From Urbifossiella limnaea (GTDB lineage Bacteria > Planctomycetota > Planctomycetia > Gemmatales > Gemmataceae), in NCBI RefSeq assembly GCF_007747215.1, contig NZ_CP036273.1, positions 5,688,322-5,752,321 of the forward strand: a stretch of 64,000 bases of DNA, written 5' to 3'. Position 1 is the first letter of the stretch. Each line of letters starts with the position of its first letter. Shown one piece after another: positions 45,325 to 54,574 of the stretch. A model generated the notes under the pieces. That model was not told where the DNA came from. It saw only the letters and a program-made list of their open reading frames with translations, and did no database searches. Both the position numbers and the translations under genes were made by a program.

Positions 45325-46410
45325 TCACCGCTTCGGCGTCTCGCCCTTCTCCAGCCGCGCCAGCTCGGTCACCGCGAGCGTGTACGGCACCCGCGCCTTC
45401 TCGCCCTCATCCTTCACCCAGCGGAAGTGTGCCCGAGCCGCGTCCCGATTCCCGCGAATCAGGTGGTCGAGCCCCAGGTAGGCCCGTGCCTCGGTTTCCT
45501 TGCCCTTGTCGGTGGCGAGCTTCAGCAGCCCTGGCTCGTCCAGGTCGCCGCGGAGGAACCGGACGACGGGTTGCTGCCACCCGGCCTTGAGCTTGTCGGC
45601 GCCGGCCAGGAACCACTTCGCCGCCGCGTCGTCCTTCTCCCGCCGGGCCGCGAGGTTGCCGATGATGACGGCTGTTGGCCGAACAGCCTGGGATTACCCG
45701 TCCAGGTCGAAAGCCCGTCGGAATTCTCCGGCCGCTCCGGCGCGGCGGGCCAGAAGTAGCGCGACGGCACGCCCCAACACCGCATCTCCGCTCCGCGGGT
45801 CGAGGCGAACGGCCTCGTCGTAGTCCTTCAACGCCCGATCCAGTTCTCCCGTCACGCGCAGAACGAACGCACGGTTGTTGAGTACCACGGCACCTGCCGG
45901 GGCGAGTCGGATCGCCTCGTCGAAGTCCGCGAGCGCCCGGTCCCAGTCCTCCTTGAGGCGCCAGCACACGCCGCGGGCGTTGAACAGGTCCGCCCGTCGC
46001 GGGTCGAGCCGGATGACCTCGTCGAAGTCTTTAATCGCGTGGTCGTACTCTCCGCGGTCCACCCAGCCAATCCCCCGCCGCCAGAGCGCGAACGTGTCCT
46101 TCGGGTCCGCCCGGATGCGGTCGGTGAAGTAGGCCGGGGCGTCCTTCGACAGCACGAACTCGTCTTTCTTGGCCCACGCCTCGCGATGGCCGTCGAAGAC
46201 GCGGATCCAGCCGTTTTTGTCCTCCCGTACCTGAATCAGGTACATGCCCCGGAACGTGTACTGCTCGTACTTGTCGTTGACCCACTTGCCGAAGGTGATG
46301 TCCTTGGCGTATTTCTTCCCGACGACCAGCTCGCCTTCCCAGTCGGCCGGCCGATCCTGGGCCGCGGCCACGCCGCCGATCAGCACCAGAACCGCAATCG
46401 CTCCCCGCAT
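45325..46410 (-). pseudogene. Exported tetratricopeptide-repeat protein interrupted by an in-frame TAA
   Basis: The first part (ATG 46410 to TAA 45694-45696, 238 residues) has a signal peptide (GAIAVLVLIGGVAAA), an SH3-like beta region (GKKYAKDITFGKWVND) and TPR units (YDHAIKDFDEVIRLDPRR, WDRALADFDEAIRLAP, LDRALKDYDEAVRLDPR). After the TAA the same frame continues for 122 codons with convincing protein: AARREKDDAAAKWFLAGADKL and ARAYLGLDHLIRGNRDAARA, the expected C-terminal extension of such proteins, ending at TGA 45325. So the gene looks truncated by a point change. A 238-residue product may still be made. Confidence 0.7.
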
Positions 46411-46741
46411 GTGCGTCCCTCCCCACCCTCCCCGGCAGTGTCGCGCCCGGCCGGCCGCCCGTCTGCGGAAGCCCACACAATCCGCCGGCACTACGGGTAT
46501 AATCCCCCGTCCCGACCACCGCCCGCCCGGGGTGACAGGACAGCCCTCCCGAACCTCCCGACCGCGCTTCCCTCTCTCACGAGGGTCGCCCCGTTCTTGT
46601 CGGTCCCGCCGATTGCCCTTTTCGCGCGGGCCTCCCGGCTTAGAATAAGCCTATTCGGGTCGGACCGACCGTTCCGTCGGGCTCGCGGGGACGTCCGCGG
46701 ACGGGCACGGGGTGTACAGGGCATCCCTCCAGGAGCATCGC
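46411..46741. other. Gap before infB with no gene
   Basis: These 331 bases separate the divergent TPR gene and infB and must hold both promoters. I see no ORF with protein-like character, no strong repeat and no riboswitch-like core. A TAGAAT at 46641-46646 is the only -10-like hexamer, without a convincing -35. Confidence 0.5.
46731..46735 (+). promoter_or_regulatory. Ribosome binding site supporting a TTG start for infB
   Basis: AGGAG six bases before TTG 46742. The family-like sequence begins at the in-frame GTG 46757, which has no such site. Confidence 0.55.
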
Positions 46742-49700
46742 TTGCAGCCGAATCCGGTGGCGAAGGACAAAAAAGTTCGCGTGTTCGAGCTGGCCAAGGA
46801 CCTCAGCGTCCCCAGCAAGGACCTGATCGCGATGGCGCAGGAGCTCGGGTACGGCGGGTTGAAAAACCAGCTGAACACCCTGGAGCCCGAGCAGATCGAC
46901 GCACTGAAGGAGCGCGCCAAGAAAGGCCCGCCGAAGGCCGCCGGCGCCGCCCCCGCCCCGACCAAGCCCGCCATCCCGCCGGCCGCCAAGCTCGACACGT
47001 CCGTCAAGACGCTGCCCAAGGCCGTCGCCCCGAAGCCCGCCCCGCCCGTCGCCAAGCCGAAGCCCGCACCCGTCGCGGAGGCGGCGCCGGCCCCCGTCGT
47101 CGAGGCGCCCGCTCCCGAGCCGACCCCCGAGGCCGAACCCGCGCCGGCCCCGGAACCCGAAGTTCCCGACGTTGTCGCCGAAACTCCCGCGTCCGTAGCG
47201 CCGCAATCGTCCCCGACCCCGCCGGCGAACATCATCCCGACCGTCACGGGCGGCGGCGTCCGCAACCTCGGCGGCGGCGTCCGCAACCTGAACGCCCCGC
47301 CGCGCCCGGCCGCCACCGCCCCGCCCCGCCCCGTCAGCCCGCCCGCGGCGCCGGTCACGCCGCCGACTGACGTCGCGCCGGCGGCCCGCCCGACGCCGCC
47401 GGTGTCGCCGCCGCCGGCCCCGGCTCAGCCCGCGCCGCCGATCGCCGCCGGCCCGCGCCCCGGCACCCCGCCGGCCGGCGGTCAGCCGCCACGGCCCGGC
47501 ACGTTTCCGCCGGCCGGCGGCCCACCGCGCCCGGTCGGCCCGGTTCCGCCGCGCCCGTCCGGCCCGGTCCCCTCGGTCGGCGGCCCGTCCGGCGCACCGA
47601 AGCCCGGCTTCCTCAAGCCGCCGGTCGTGCCGCCGCCGCGGCAGGGGATCATCGCCGGCCCCCGGACTAGCGCCAACCAGTCGCTGCCGCCCGGCGCCAC
47701 CCAGCGGACCAGCGGCCCCGGCGGCGGCAGCCCCGTGTACCGCCCCGGCCAGCCGCCCGCCGGCGGCCCGCCGCGCCCGCCGGGCGTCGGCGGCCCCCCG
47801 GGCGGCCCCGGCCCCCGCCCGCCGGGGGGCCCCGGCGCCAACTCCGTGCGCCTCACGCCCGAGATGCTGGACCGGCTCCGGAAGGCCGCCCAGCGCGGGC
47901 AGAAGATCGAGGTGCGCGAGCTCCAGCGCACCCCGCCCGGCGCCGTGCCGCCCCGCCCCGGAGAGGTCCCGCCCCGCCCCGGCAGCCCGCGCGTCGGCCA
48001 CCAGGGCCCGGCCCGCGAGGGTGACGGCGAAGACGAGGACAAGAAGAAGGGCCCCGGCGGTCTCCCCGCCCGCGGCAACACCCGCCAGCCCGGGCGCCCC
48101 GGCGCCGGCCGCGACCGCGGCCCCGGCGGCGGTCAGCCGGCGGTCGTCGTCGGCCCGAACGGGCAAGTCGAGATCGTCGAGCAGCAGTGGGGCTCGCGCC
48201 GCGGGCCGCGCGCCGCGCTGTTCCGCAAGAGTCGCCGCACGCAGCAGAAGACGGAGATCACCGGGCCGGTCACCATCAGCCCGCCGATCACCGTCCGCTC
48301 GCTGTCCGAGGCCATCGGCATGAAGGCCGGCGAGCTGTCGAAGCGGCTCCTGAAGGAGACCGGCCAGCTGTACGGCGTCAACTCGGCCATCGAGTTCGAC
48401 ACCGCCGCCCTGATCGCCGTCGAGAAGAACATCGAGCTGATCCTCAAGAAGCAGGAGACGGCCGAAGAAAAGCTGCTCCGCGAGTTCGAGGAGGCCGCCG
48501 ACGCGGTGGACCCCGAGAAGCTCCGCCCGCGGCCGCCGATCGTCACCATCATGGGCCACGTCGACCACGGCAAGACGTCGCTCCTCGACAAGATTCGCGT
48601 GTCGAAGGTGGTCGACACCGAGGTCGGCGGCATCACGCAGGTGATCCGCGCGTGGTCCGTGAAGCACAAGGTCGAAGACCCCGAGACCGGCGAGAAGGTG
48701 ATCGAGCGGCCGATCACGTTCCTCGACACCCCCGGCCACGAGGCGTTCACCAAGATGCGCGCCCGCGGGGCGAACGTCACCGACATCGCCGTCATCGTCG
48801 TTGCCGCCACCGACGGCGTCCGCCAGCAGACGGAAGAGGCCATCAACCACGCCCGCGCGGCCGACGTGCGGATCATCGTGGCGATTAACAAGATCGACAT
48901 GCCGAACGCCGACATCGAGAAGACGCGCCGGCAGCTCTACAGCCTCAACCTGCTGCCCGACGACATGGGCGGCGACACCCAGTTCGTCGAGACCAGCGCC
49001 GCCACCGGCCAGGGCATCGACGACCTGCTGACGGCCATCCTGCTGGAAGCCGAACTCAACCTCGCCGACGAGCTGCAGGCCGACCCGGACCGCCCGGCCA
49101 CCGGCACCTGCCTGGAAGCGTACATGAGCGCCGACGAGGGCGTCATGGCCACGTTCCTGGTGCAGCAGGGGACGCTGAAGCGCGGCGACATCGTGCTGTG
49201 CGGCAGCACCTTCGGCCGCATCCGGGCCATGTACTCGGACATGGGCCGGGCCATCAAGGACGCCGGCCCCAGCACCCCCGTCCGCATCACCGGCCTGAGC
49301 GAGGTGCCGAACGCCGACGACCCGTTCTTCGTCGTCGACGAGCTGACCAAGGCCCAGGAGATCGCCGACCTGCGGCGGGTGAAGGACCGCGAGAGCGCCC
49401 TCAACCGGTTCGCCCCGGTGTCGCTCGCCACCCTCACCGAGGCCAAGTCGAAGATCAAGATCAGCGAGCTGAAGGTGATTCTGAAGGCCGAGGCCCGCGG
49501 CTCGGTCGAGGCCATCCGCAAGGAGCTGGAGAAGCTGGTCCACGAAGAGGTGCGGACGCGCGTGCTGCACGCCGGCATCGGGGCCATCACCGAGAGCGAC
49601 GTGCAGCTGGCCCTGACCAGCCCCGAGGACACGCTGATCGTCGGGTTCAACGTCACGTCCGACGACGCGGCGATGAAGCTGGCCGAGGCCCGCGGGGTGA

Positions 49701-50095
49701 AGGTCCGCGAGTACCAGATCATCTACAACCTCGTGGACGACGTGAAGGCGGCGCTCGAGGGCCGGCTGAAGCCGATCGAGGAGGTGGTCCACCTGGGCCG
49801 CGCCGTGATCCGCGACACGTTCCGCATCACGAAGGTGGGGACGATCGCCGGGTGCTACGTGACCAGCGGCGTCATCGAGCGGAACGCCCGGGTCCGCGTG
49901 ATCCGCGAGGGCGTGGTGGTGTTCCCGCCGGCCGACAAGGTGGTGGGGCTGGACAGCCTGAAGCGGTTCAAGGACGACGCCAAGGAGGTCCGCGAGGGCT
50001 TCGAGTGCGGCATGCGGATCACCGGCTTCGACGACGTGAAGGCCGGCGACGTGATCGAGGCGTTCAAGATCGAGATCAAGCAGCGGACCCTGTGA
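46742..50095 (+). CDS. infB: Translation initiation factor IF-2
   Basis: A 1117-residue IF-2. An IF2_N domain ([21 protein letters not shown]) starts the protein, then a Pro/Ala-rich disordered stretch to about residue 500, a second IF2_N-like segment ([21 protein letters not shown]), and the G domain: [12 protein letters not shown] (G1), GGITQ (G2), DTPGHEAF (G3), NKIDM (G4) and SAATGQG (G5). Domains II-IV follow to the end (IEIKQRTL). It places initiator tRNA on the small subunit and promotes subunit joining with GTP. TTG 46742 is chosen from the ribosome binding site; GTG 46757 ([10 protein letters not shown]) is the alternative. DUF503 and rbfA follow in the usual order. Confidence 0.97.
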   Translation: MQPNPVAKDKKVRVFELAKDLSVPSKDLIAMAQELGYGGLKNQLNTLEPEQIDALKERAKKGPPKAAGAAPAPTKPAIPPAAKLDTSVKTLPKAVAPKPAPPVAKPKPAPVAEAAPAPVVEAPAPEPTPEAEPAPAPEPEVPDVVAETPASVAPQSSPTPPANIIPTVTGGGVRNLGGGVRNLNAPPRPAATAPPRPVSPPAAPVTPPTDVAPAARPTPPVSPPPAPAQPAPPIAAGPRPGTPPAGGQPPRPGTFPPAGGPPRPVGPVPPRPSGPVPSVGGPSGAPKPGFLKPPVVPPPRQGIIAGPRTSANQSLPPGATQRTSGPGGGSPVYRPGQPPAGGPPRPPGVGGPPGGPGPRPPGGPGANSVRLTPEMLDRLRKAAQRGQKIEVRELQRTPPGAVPPRPGEVPPRPGSPRVGHQGPAREGDGEDEDKKKGPGGLPARGNTRQPGRPGAGRDRGPGGGQPAVVVGPNGQVEIVEQQWGSRRGPRAALFRKSRRTQQKTEITGPVTISPPITVRSLSEAIGMKAGELSKRLLKETGQLYGVNSAIEFDTAALIAVEKNIELILKKQETAEEKLLREFEEAADAVDPEKLRPRPPIVTIMGHVDHGKTSLLDKIRVSKVVDTEVGGITQVIRAWSVKHKVEDPETGEKVIERPITFLDTPGHEAFTKMRARGANVTDIAVIVVAATDGVRQQTEEAINHARAADVRIIVAINKIDMPNADIEKTRRQLYSLNLLPDDMGGDTQFVETSAATGQGIDDLLTAILLEAELNLADELQADPDRPATGTCLEAYMSADEGVMATFLVQQGTLKRGDIVLCGSTFGRIRAMYSDMGRAIKDAGPSTPVRITGLSEVPNADDPFFVVDELTKAQEIADLRRVKDRESALNRFAPVSLATLTEAKSKIKISELKVILKAEARGSVEAIRKELEKLVHEEVRTRVLHAGIGAITESDVQLALTSPEDTLIVGFNVTSDDAAMKLAEARGVKVREYQIIYNLVDDVKAALEGRLKPIEEVVHLGRAVIRDTFRITKVGTIAGCYVTSGVIERNARVRVIREGVVVFPPADKVVGLDSLKRFKDDAKEVREGFECGMRITGFDDVKAGDVIEAFKIEIKQRTL

Positions 50096-50098
50096 CGC

Positions 50099-50190
50099 TT
50101 GATGATCGGGGATTTATGATTGATGAATGACCAAACCAGAAGCCGCCGCGCGTCGTCGGGCGTCATCAATCATTAATCGCCGATCATCAA
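50099..50190. repeat. Inverted repeat spanning the infB-DUF503 gap
   Basis: TTGATGATCGGGGATTTATG (50099 on) pairs with the reverse complement of 50163-50190 over 28 bases with two mismatches. It is much more AT-rich than its surroundings. Its right end runs into the A of the DUF503 start codon (50190), so the element forms the entire upstream region of that gene. Confidence 0.85.
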
Positions 50191-50483
50191 TGGTTATTGG
50201 CTCCCTCACCGCCCGCCTGCTGGTCCGCGACAGCCGGACGCTCAAGGACAAGCGGCAGGTGGTGCGGTCGATCCTGGACAAGGCGCGTGCCGGGTTCGAC
50301 GTGGCCGCGGCCGAGGTCGGCAGCCTCGACGATGTGAAGGTGGCGGAACTAGCGTTCGCGGCGGTCGGCCCCGAGGCGGCGATGGTGCGCGGGGTGTTGC
50401 AGAAGCTGGCCGAGGCGCTGCGCCGCCACCCGGTCGCCGAGTACCTCGGCGGCGACCTGACCGTCGGCCACGAGGTGGTGTGA
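50190..50483 (+). CDS. DUF503 family protein (YlxP-like)
   Basis: A 97-residue protein of the DUF503 family: VIGSLTARLLVRDSRTLKDKRQVVRSILDKAR at the start and VAELAFAAVG in the middle fit the known single ferredoxin-like fold. The gene sits between infB and rbfA, the place it takes in many bacteria, where the family is linked with ribosome or RNA function. The ATG adjoins the inverted repeat and has no Shine-Dalgarno, so its translation may depend on ribosomes leaving infB, 94 bases upstream. Confidence 0.85.
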   Translation: MVIGSLTARLLVRDSRTLKDKRQVVRSILDKARAGFDVAAAEVGSLDDVKVAELAFAAVGPEAAMVRGVLQKLAEALRRHPVAEYLGGDLTVGHEVV

Positions 50484-50493
50484 GTCGTCCCTC

Positions 50494-50565
50494 GGAGCCG
50501 GCCCCGGTCAGGGGTCGGAGCCTACCGCGCGTCGGATGCTCCGACCCCTGACCGGGGCCGGCTCC
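50494..50565. repeat. Perfect inverted repeat, same family as the translated copy in the CobW gene
   Basis: Arms of 28 bases (GGAGCCGGCCCCGGTCAGGG...) at 50494-50521 and 50538-50565 are exact reverse complements around a 16-base loop. Arms differ from the copy at 26334-26402 by a single extra G plus the outermost base. It separates DUF503 and rbfA and could weaken read-through. Confidence 0.92.
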
Positions 50566-50606
50566 TGTTCGACCCACCGTCGCCCGCCACACACGAACGA
50601 CAACGA

Positions 50607-51080
50607 ATGAAGTCCCACCGCCTGGCCCGCGTGAACGAAGTGATCCGGGAGACGGCCGCCAACGCGGTCCTCTTCCAGCTCAAGGACCCCCGCGTTAAAG
50701 GGGTGACGGTCACGCGCGCCGAGGTGTCCGCCGACCTGCAGCACGCCAAAGTGTACGTGTCCGTCATGGGCTCCGAGAAGGAGCAGAAGCTCACCATGTA
50801 CGGCCTCGCCAGCGCCGCCGGGTTCGTCCAGACCAAGATCGCCGAGCGACTCACCACCCGCCACGTCCCGCACGTCACCTTCGTGTTCGACGAGGGGATC
50901 AAGAAGAGCCTCGCCATCGCCCAGATCCTCGCCGCCGAGAAGGCGCTGATGGCGCCCGCCGAGCCGCCCCCGGCGGACGACGACGCGGACGACGCGGACG
51001 ACGCGGACGAGACCGACACCGAAGACGACGCCGACCAGCCCCCGCCCCCCGCCGACGGACCGACGGACCGGGCCGGCTGA
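50607..51080 (+). CDS. rbfA: Ribosome-binding factor A
   Basis: A 157-residue RbfA. The core RLARVNEVIRETAANAVLFQLKDPR, VTVTRAEVSADLQHAKVYVS and VPHVTFVFDEGIKK match the KH-like fold that binds 16S rRNA during small-subunit maturation. The C-terminal 40 residues are an acidic, Asp/Glu/Pro-rich tail (DADDADDADETD) not needed by the core. It follows infB and DUF503. Confidence 0.93.
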   Translation: MKSHRLARVNEVIRETAANAVLFQLKDPRVKGVTVTRAEVSADLQHAKVYVSVMGSEKEQKLTMYGLASAAGFVQTKIAERLTTRHVPHVTFVFDEGIKKSLAIAQILAAEKALMAPAEPPPADDDADDADDADETDTEDDADQPPPPADGPTDRAG

Positions 51081-51106
51081 CCACGACCGGAAAGCGAGCG
51101 CCCGCC

Positions 51107-51901
51107 ATGCCGGCGATCACCAACAAGCAGCAGCTCCTCAGCGCAGCCCACGCCGCACTGAAAAAGCGCTACCCGCTGCCGTCCGCCGCCCCCGACGAGC
51201 CGCGGCCGGTGCTGGAGGAACTCGTTTACGCCGTCTGCCGCGAGGGCACCACCCCCGCCGACGCCGACCGCGCCTACGACGCCCTGCGGAAAACCTTCGT
51301 CGACTGGAACGAAGTCCGCGTCAGCACCGTCCAAGAGGTCGCGGACAGCCTCCGGCCCCTCCCCTCGGCCGGGCTCAAGGCCGGGTGGATCATCGCGCTG
51401 TTGCAGGCCGTCTTCGAGATGACCTACTCCTACGACCTGGACGAGTTGGAGAAGAAGGGGCTGAAGCAGGCCGCGAAGCAGCTGGCCCGGTACTTCGACC
51501 CGAAGGACCTGGAGAAGCTCGGCCTGCGGCAGGCCGCCAAGCAGGCGGCGCGGCTGGAAACCATGCACGACTACGCCGTCGCGTGGGTGGTGCAGCGCCG
51601 GCTCGGCGGCCACGCCATCCCGCTGGACAACCCGACGCTTCGGGTGCTGCGCCGGCTCGGCGTGGTGGAGCCGGGCGAGCCGGAAAGCCTGGAGGCCTTG
51701 CGCGGCAGCGTCGAGCACGTGATCCCGAAGGCGAAAGGGCCGGAGTTCACCGACCTGATGAGCGTCCACGCCAAGGAGTTGTGCGTGGACGGCACCCCCG
51801 ACTGCCCGCACTGCCCGCTGAAGGCCGACTGCCCGACCGCCCCCCAGGTGCTCGCCGCCGGCAAGAAGCCCGGCGAGGGGAAGCCGAAGAAGTCGCGCTG
51901 A
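51107..51901 (+). CDS. Endonuclease III-like HhH-GPD protein with [4Fe-4S] loop
   Basis: A 264-residue HhH-GPD protein. The C-terminal cluster loop is C-x6-C-x2-C-x5-C (CVDGTPDCPHCPLKADC), exact for endonuclease III and MutY. A helix-hairpin-helix is weak and the segment about residues 120-150 (LDELEKKGLKQAAKQLARYF...) repeats a short 'L-xx-A-KQ' helix. It is a likely DNA glycosylase or AP lyase, but the divergent middle makes the substrate uncertain; typical endonuclease III is about 210 residues. Confidence 0.75.
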   Translation: MPAITNKQQLLSAAHAALKKRYPLPSAAPDEPRPVLEELVYAVCREGTTPADADRAYDALRKTFVDWNEVRVSTVQEVADSLRPLPSAGLKAGWIIALLQAVFEMTYSYDLDELEKKGLKQAAKQLARYFDPKDLEKLGLRQAAKQAARLETMHDYAVAWVVQRRLGGHAIPLDNPTLRVLRRLGVVEPGEPESLEALRGSVEHVIPKAKGPEFTDLMSVHAKELCVDGTPDCPHCPLKADCPTAPQVLAAGKKPGEGKPKKSR

Positions 51902-51942
51902 CAGCGGGCGCCCTCACACCGATCCTTCCACAGGGTTCATCC

Positions 51943-52653
51943 ATGTTTCGACGGGCGTTCGGGCTGGCGGTGGCGGCGGCGCTACTGGTCGCCCTCGGCG
52001 GGGCGGCCCAGCCGCCGAAGCTCACCCCCGAGCAGACCAAGGCCAAGAACGAGCTGAAGAAGCTCGAAGAGTTCCTCGGCGTGTGGAACCTCGAAGGCTC
52101 GCAGAAGGTCGCCGGCAAGGAGACCATCTGGAAAGAGCAGGTGGACTGGAGCTGGAAGTTTCGCACCACCGACCCGACGATCAAGCTCGTGTTCGGCGAG
52201 GGGAAGGGTAAATTCTTCACCAGTGGTGAGCTGACCTACGACGTGGCCACGAAGAAGTACAAGCTGGCCGTCACCGGCGCGGACAAGAAGGTGAGCGAGT
52301 TCGTCGGCGACCTGAAGGTCGGCGTGCTCAAGGTGGAGCGGAAGGACGCCAACGGCGACGCGTACCGCATCTCGGTGAACACGCTGGCCGACGGCGTGCG
52401 GATGCAACTGAAGGTGGAGAAGCAGGAGGGCGGCAAGGGGCTGTTCCTGTCGTCGTTCGGCATGTCCGGCAACCGCAGCGGCGAGTCGCTGGCCGGCGCC
52501 GCGAAGAAGGCCGAGTGCATCGTCACCGGCGGGGCCGCGTCGATCCCGGTGGCGTTCGGCGGCAAGCAGTACTTCGTGTGCTGCTCGGGCTGCCGCGACG
52601 CCTTCAACGAGACGCCCGAGAAGTACATCGCCGAGGCGGCGAAGAAGAAGTGA
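51943..52653 (+). CDS. Exported protein with C-terminal YHS/TRASH-like domain
   Basis: A 236-residue protein with a signal peptide (AFGLAVAAALLVALGGAAQ). A middle beta domain (FLGVWNLEGSQKVAGKETIW...) resembles planctomycete lipocalin-like TIGR03067-type domains. The C terminus has ECIVTGGAAS and YFVCCSGCRDAFNETPEKY, a metal-binding YHS/TRASH pattern. It may sense or carry metal outside the cytoplasm. ATG 51943. Confidence 0.65.
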   Translation: MFRRAFGLAVAAALLVALGGAAQPPKLTPEQTKAKNELKKLEEFLGVWNLEGSQKVAGKETIWKEQVDWSWKFRTTDPTIKLVFGEGKGKFFTSGELTYDVATKKYKLAVTGADKKVSEFVGDLKVGVLKVERKDANGDAYRISVNTLADGVRMQLKVEKQEGGKGLFLSSFGMSGNRSGESLAGAAKKAECIVTGGAASIPVAFGGKQYFVCCSGCRDAFNETPEKYIAEAAKKK

Positions 52654-52662
52654 CTTGTTTTC

Positions 52663-52709
52663 GCCGCCTGCGGCGTAGCGGCGTTCACGCGCGCTTCGCC
52701 GCAAGCGGC
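52663..52709. repeat. Inverted repeat, CCGCTTGCGGCG family
   Basis: GCCGCCTGCGGCGTAGCG (52663-52680) and its reverse complement with two mismatches (52692-52709) flank an 11-base loop, just after the YHS-like gene. Confidence 0.75.
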
Positions 52710-52757
52710 AACTCAACTTGTTCAGCCACATCGATCGGTGCTACCCTCCGTACCCCC

Positions 52758-52762
52758 GGAGG
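52758..52762 (+). promoter_or_regulatory. Ribosome binding site for the flippase TTG start
   Basis: GGAGG eight bases before TTG 52771. It favours TTG over the GTG at 52738. Confidence 0.5.
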
Positions 52763-52770
52763 CCGCACAC

Positions 52771-54318
52771 TTGCCCGCGTCCCGCTCCCTGGCCGTCGCC
52801 GCCGCCACCAACTGGGCGGCGTTCGCCTGCGCGATGGCCGTCTCGTTCTTGATGGCCCCGTACCTCATCCGCGGTCTCGGCGACGCCCGCTACGGCGTGT
52901 GGTGCGTCGTCGAGAACGTCCTGGCGTACTTCACGCTCCTCGACCTGGGCGTGGCCGCGTGCCTGGTGCGGTTCGTCGCCCGTCACCACGCCGCCGGCGA
53001 GCGCGACGAGCTGAACCGCCTCGTGTCCGCCTGCCTGGCCGTCTTCGTGGCCGCGGCGGGCGTGGTGCTCGTGGCCGGGGCGGCACTCGTGCCGTTCGTC
53101 GGCCCCGGGCTCGAACGACGACTCGGCGAGCCGGGTGACGTTTCACTGTTCATGCTGCTGATGCTCCTGAACGTCGCCGCGACGTTGCCTCTGAGTGTCT
53201 TCCCCACCATTCTCGACGGCCTGCAACGCTTCGGCGCCAAGAGCGCGGTCCGGCTGATCTTCTTGGCCCTGCGCGTCGGCGGCATCGTGGTCGTGATGGA
53301 GACGCGGCCCGGCCTGCTCGCGCTCGGAGTGGTCTTTACCGTAACGAACCTGCTGGAGCACGCCGCGACCGCGTGGCTGGCTTACCGGTACCTGCCGGGC
53401 CTGCGCATCAGCCGCCGGCTCATCGACCGCGCGACACTGCACCGCGTGAAGGGTTACAGCCTCGACTCGTTCCTCGCCATGCTCGCCGGCCGCGTCACGG
53501 TACAGACCGGGGCGATCGTCGTCGGCGGGTTCGCCGGCGTCGTTGCGGCGGCGCACTACGCCGTGGCGGCGCGCCTCGTCGAGACGGCGAAGGGGCTGCT
53601 GCGCTCGGTAACGACCACGCTCACGCCGGCCGTCAGCGAGCGCGAGGCGACCGGCGACCTGGCCGGCGTGCGCGCGGTGTTCCTCGTCGGCACGCGGTGG
53701 GTGTTGTACCTGGTGCTGCCGGTCCACCTGGGCGTCCTGGCGTTCGGCCGGCCGTTCCTGGAGCGGTGGGTCGGAGCCGACTACGCCGTCAACTGCTTCC
53801 CCGCGGCCGCGATCCTGTCCGCGACACTGACGATCGGCGTGGCTCAGTCGGCGGCGTCTCGCATCCTGTACGGCATGGGGAAGCTGCGGCTGTTCGCCCG
53901 GCTGGCGCTCGTGGAGGCGGCGCTGAACCTGGGCATGAGCCTGGTACTCGTGGGTCCTTACGGGTTGGAAGGCGTGGCCGTCGCGGTGGCGGCTCCGAAC
54001 CTGTTGTTCTGCGCGGCGACGATTGGCACCGCGGCGTGGGTGCTACAGGTGAGTGCGGTGGCGTACCTGCGTGGGGCGTGGTTGCGGCCGCTGCTGGCGG
54101 CGCTGCTGCCGACGGCAGTGTGGGCGGTGACGCCACCCGCGGATGCGACGTGGGGCGCGATCGCCTTCGGCATCGCCTGTGGGCTGGGGCCGTACGCGCT
54201 GGCGGTGGCCGCGCTGGAGTGGGTGGGACGATCCTCACGCGCCGCGGCGGGCGTGGTTACGGCCCGAGCTTCGACGCCAGTAGCGTCGCCAGCTCCTCGG
54301 GCGACCGCCCGCGGATAA
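52771..54318 (+). CDS. Oligosaccharide/polysaccharide flippase (MATE-like, Wzx type)
   Basis: A 515-residue membrane protein with about 12-14 helices, beginning NWAAFACAMAVSFLMAPYLIRGLGDARYGVWCVVENVLAYFTLLDLGV, the characteristic opening of polysaccharide-biosynthesis flippases. It probably moves a lipid-linked sugar across the inner membrane. No glycosyltransferase genes are nearby. The 3' end overlaps the convergent DUF167 gene by 62 bases. Confidence 0.8.
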   Translation: MPASRSLAVAAATNWAAFACAMAVSFLMAPYLIRGLGDARYGVWCVVENVLAYFTLLDLGVAACLVRFVARHHAAGERDELNRLVSACLAVFVAAAGVVLVAGAALVPFVGPGLERRLGEPGDVSLFMLLMLLNVAATLPLSVFPTILDGLQRFGAKSAVRLIFLALRVGGIVVVMETRPGLLALGVVFTVTNLLEHAATAWLAYRYLPGLRISRRLIDRATLHRVKGYSLDSFLAMLAGRVTVQTGAIVVGGFAGVVAAAHYAVAARLVETAKGLLRSVTTTLTPAVSEREATGDLAGVRAVFLVGTRWVLYLVLPVHLGVLAFGRPFLERWVGADYAVNCFPAAAILSATLTIGVAQSAASRILYGMGKLRLFARLALVEAALNLGMSLVLVGPYGLEGVAVAVAAPNLLFCAATIGTAAWVLQVSAVAYLRGAWLRPLLAALLPTAVWAVTPPADATWGAIAFGIACGLGPYALAVAALEWVGRSSRAAAGVVTARASTPVASPAPRATARG

Positions 54319-54556
54319 GCACCTGCTTGTTCCGGTTTGTCGGCCCGGTCGCCAGCTCGATTTCCGAGCGCTTCAGCCCAATCCAGTCACGGAGCAGTTC
54401 CACGATGGCGGCGTTGGCGCGGCCGTCCTCGGGCGGCGCCGTCACGGCCACCTTGAGCGCGCCGCCGTGCTCGCCGACGACGGCGTTCTTGCGCGCCCCG
54501 GGCTGGGCGCGGATGCTCATCAGAACGCCGTCCAGGTGTGGCGTGAGCGTCACCAT
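54257..54556 (-). CDS. DUF167/YggU family protein
   Basis: A 99-residue DUF167 protein: VLMSIRAQPGARKNAVVGEH, LKVAVTAPPEDGRANAAIVELL and IELATGPTNRNKQVLIRG, matching the family's beta-alpha fold. Function unknown. Its last 62 bases lie antisense to the end of the flippase gene. Confidence 0.85.
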   Translation of the reverse strand: MVTLTPHLDGVLMSIRAQPGARKNAVVGEHGGALKVAVTAPPEDGRANAAIVELLRDWIGLKRSEIELATGPTNRNKQVLIRGRSPEELATLLASKLGP

Positions 54557-54574
54557 GCGGGTAGCATACCGGCC

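Noticed and set aside
23443-46410. Stop-codon reassignment to explain the two in-frame stops
   Set aside because: TAG and TAA both end other genes here (6821-7003, 39321-40262), and the two interruptions use different codons. Point changes or errors are simpler.
46613-46646. TTGCCC and TAGAAT as an infB promoter
   Set aside because: The spacing of 22 bases is too long and neither hexamer is distinctive.
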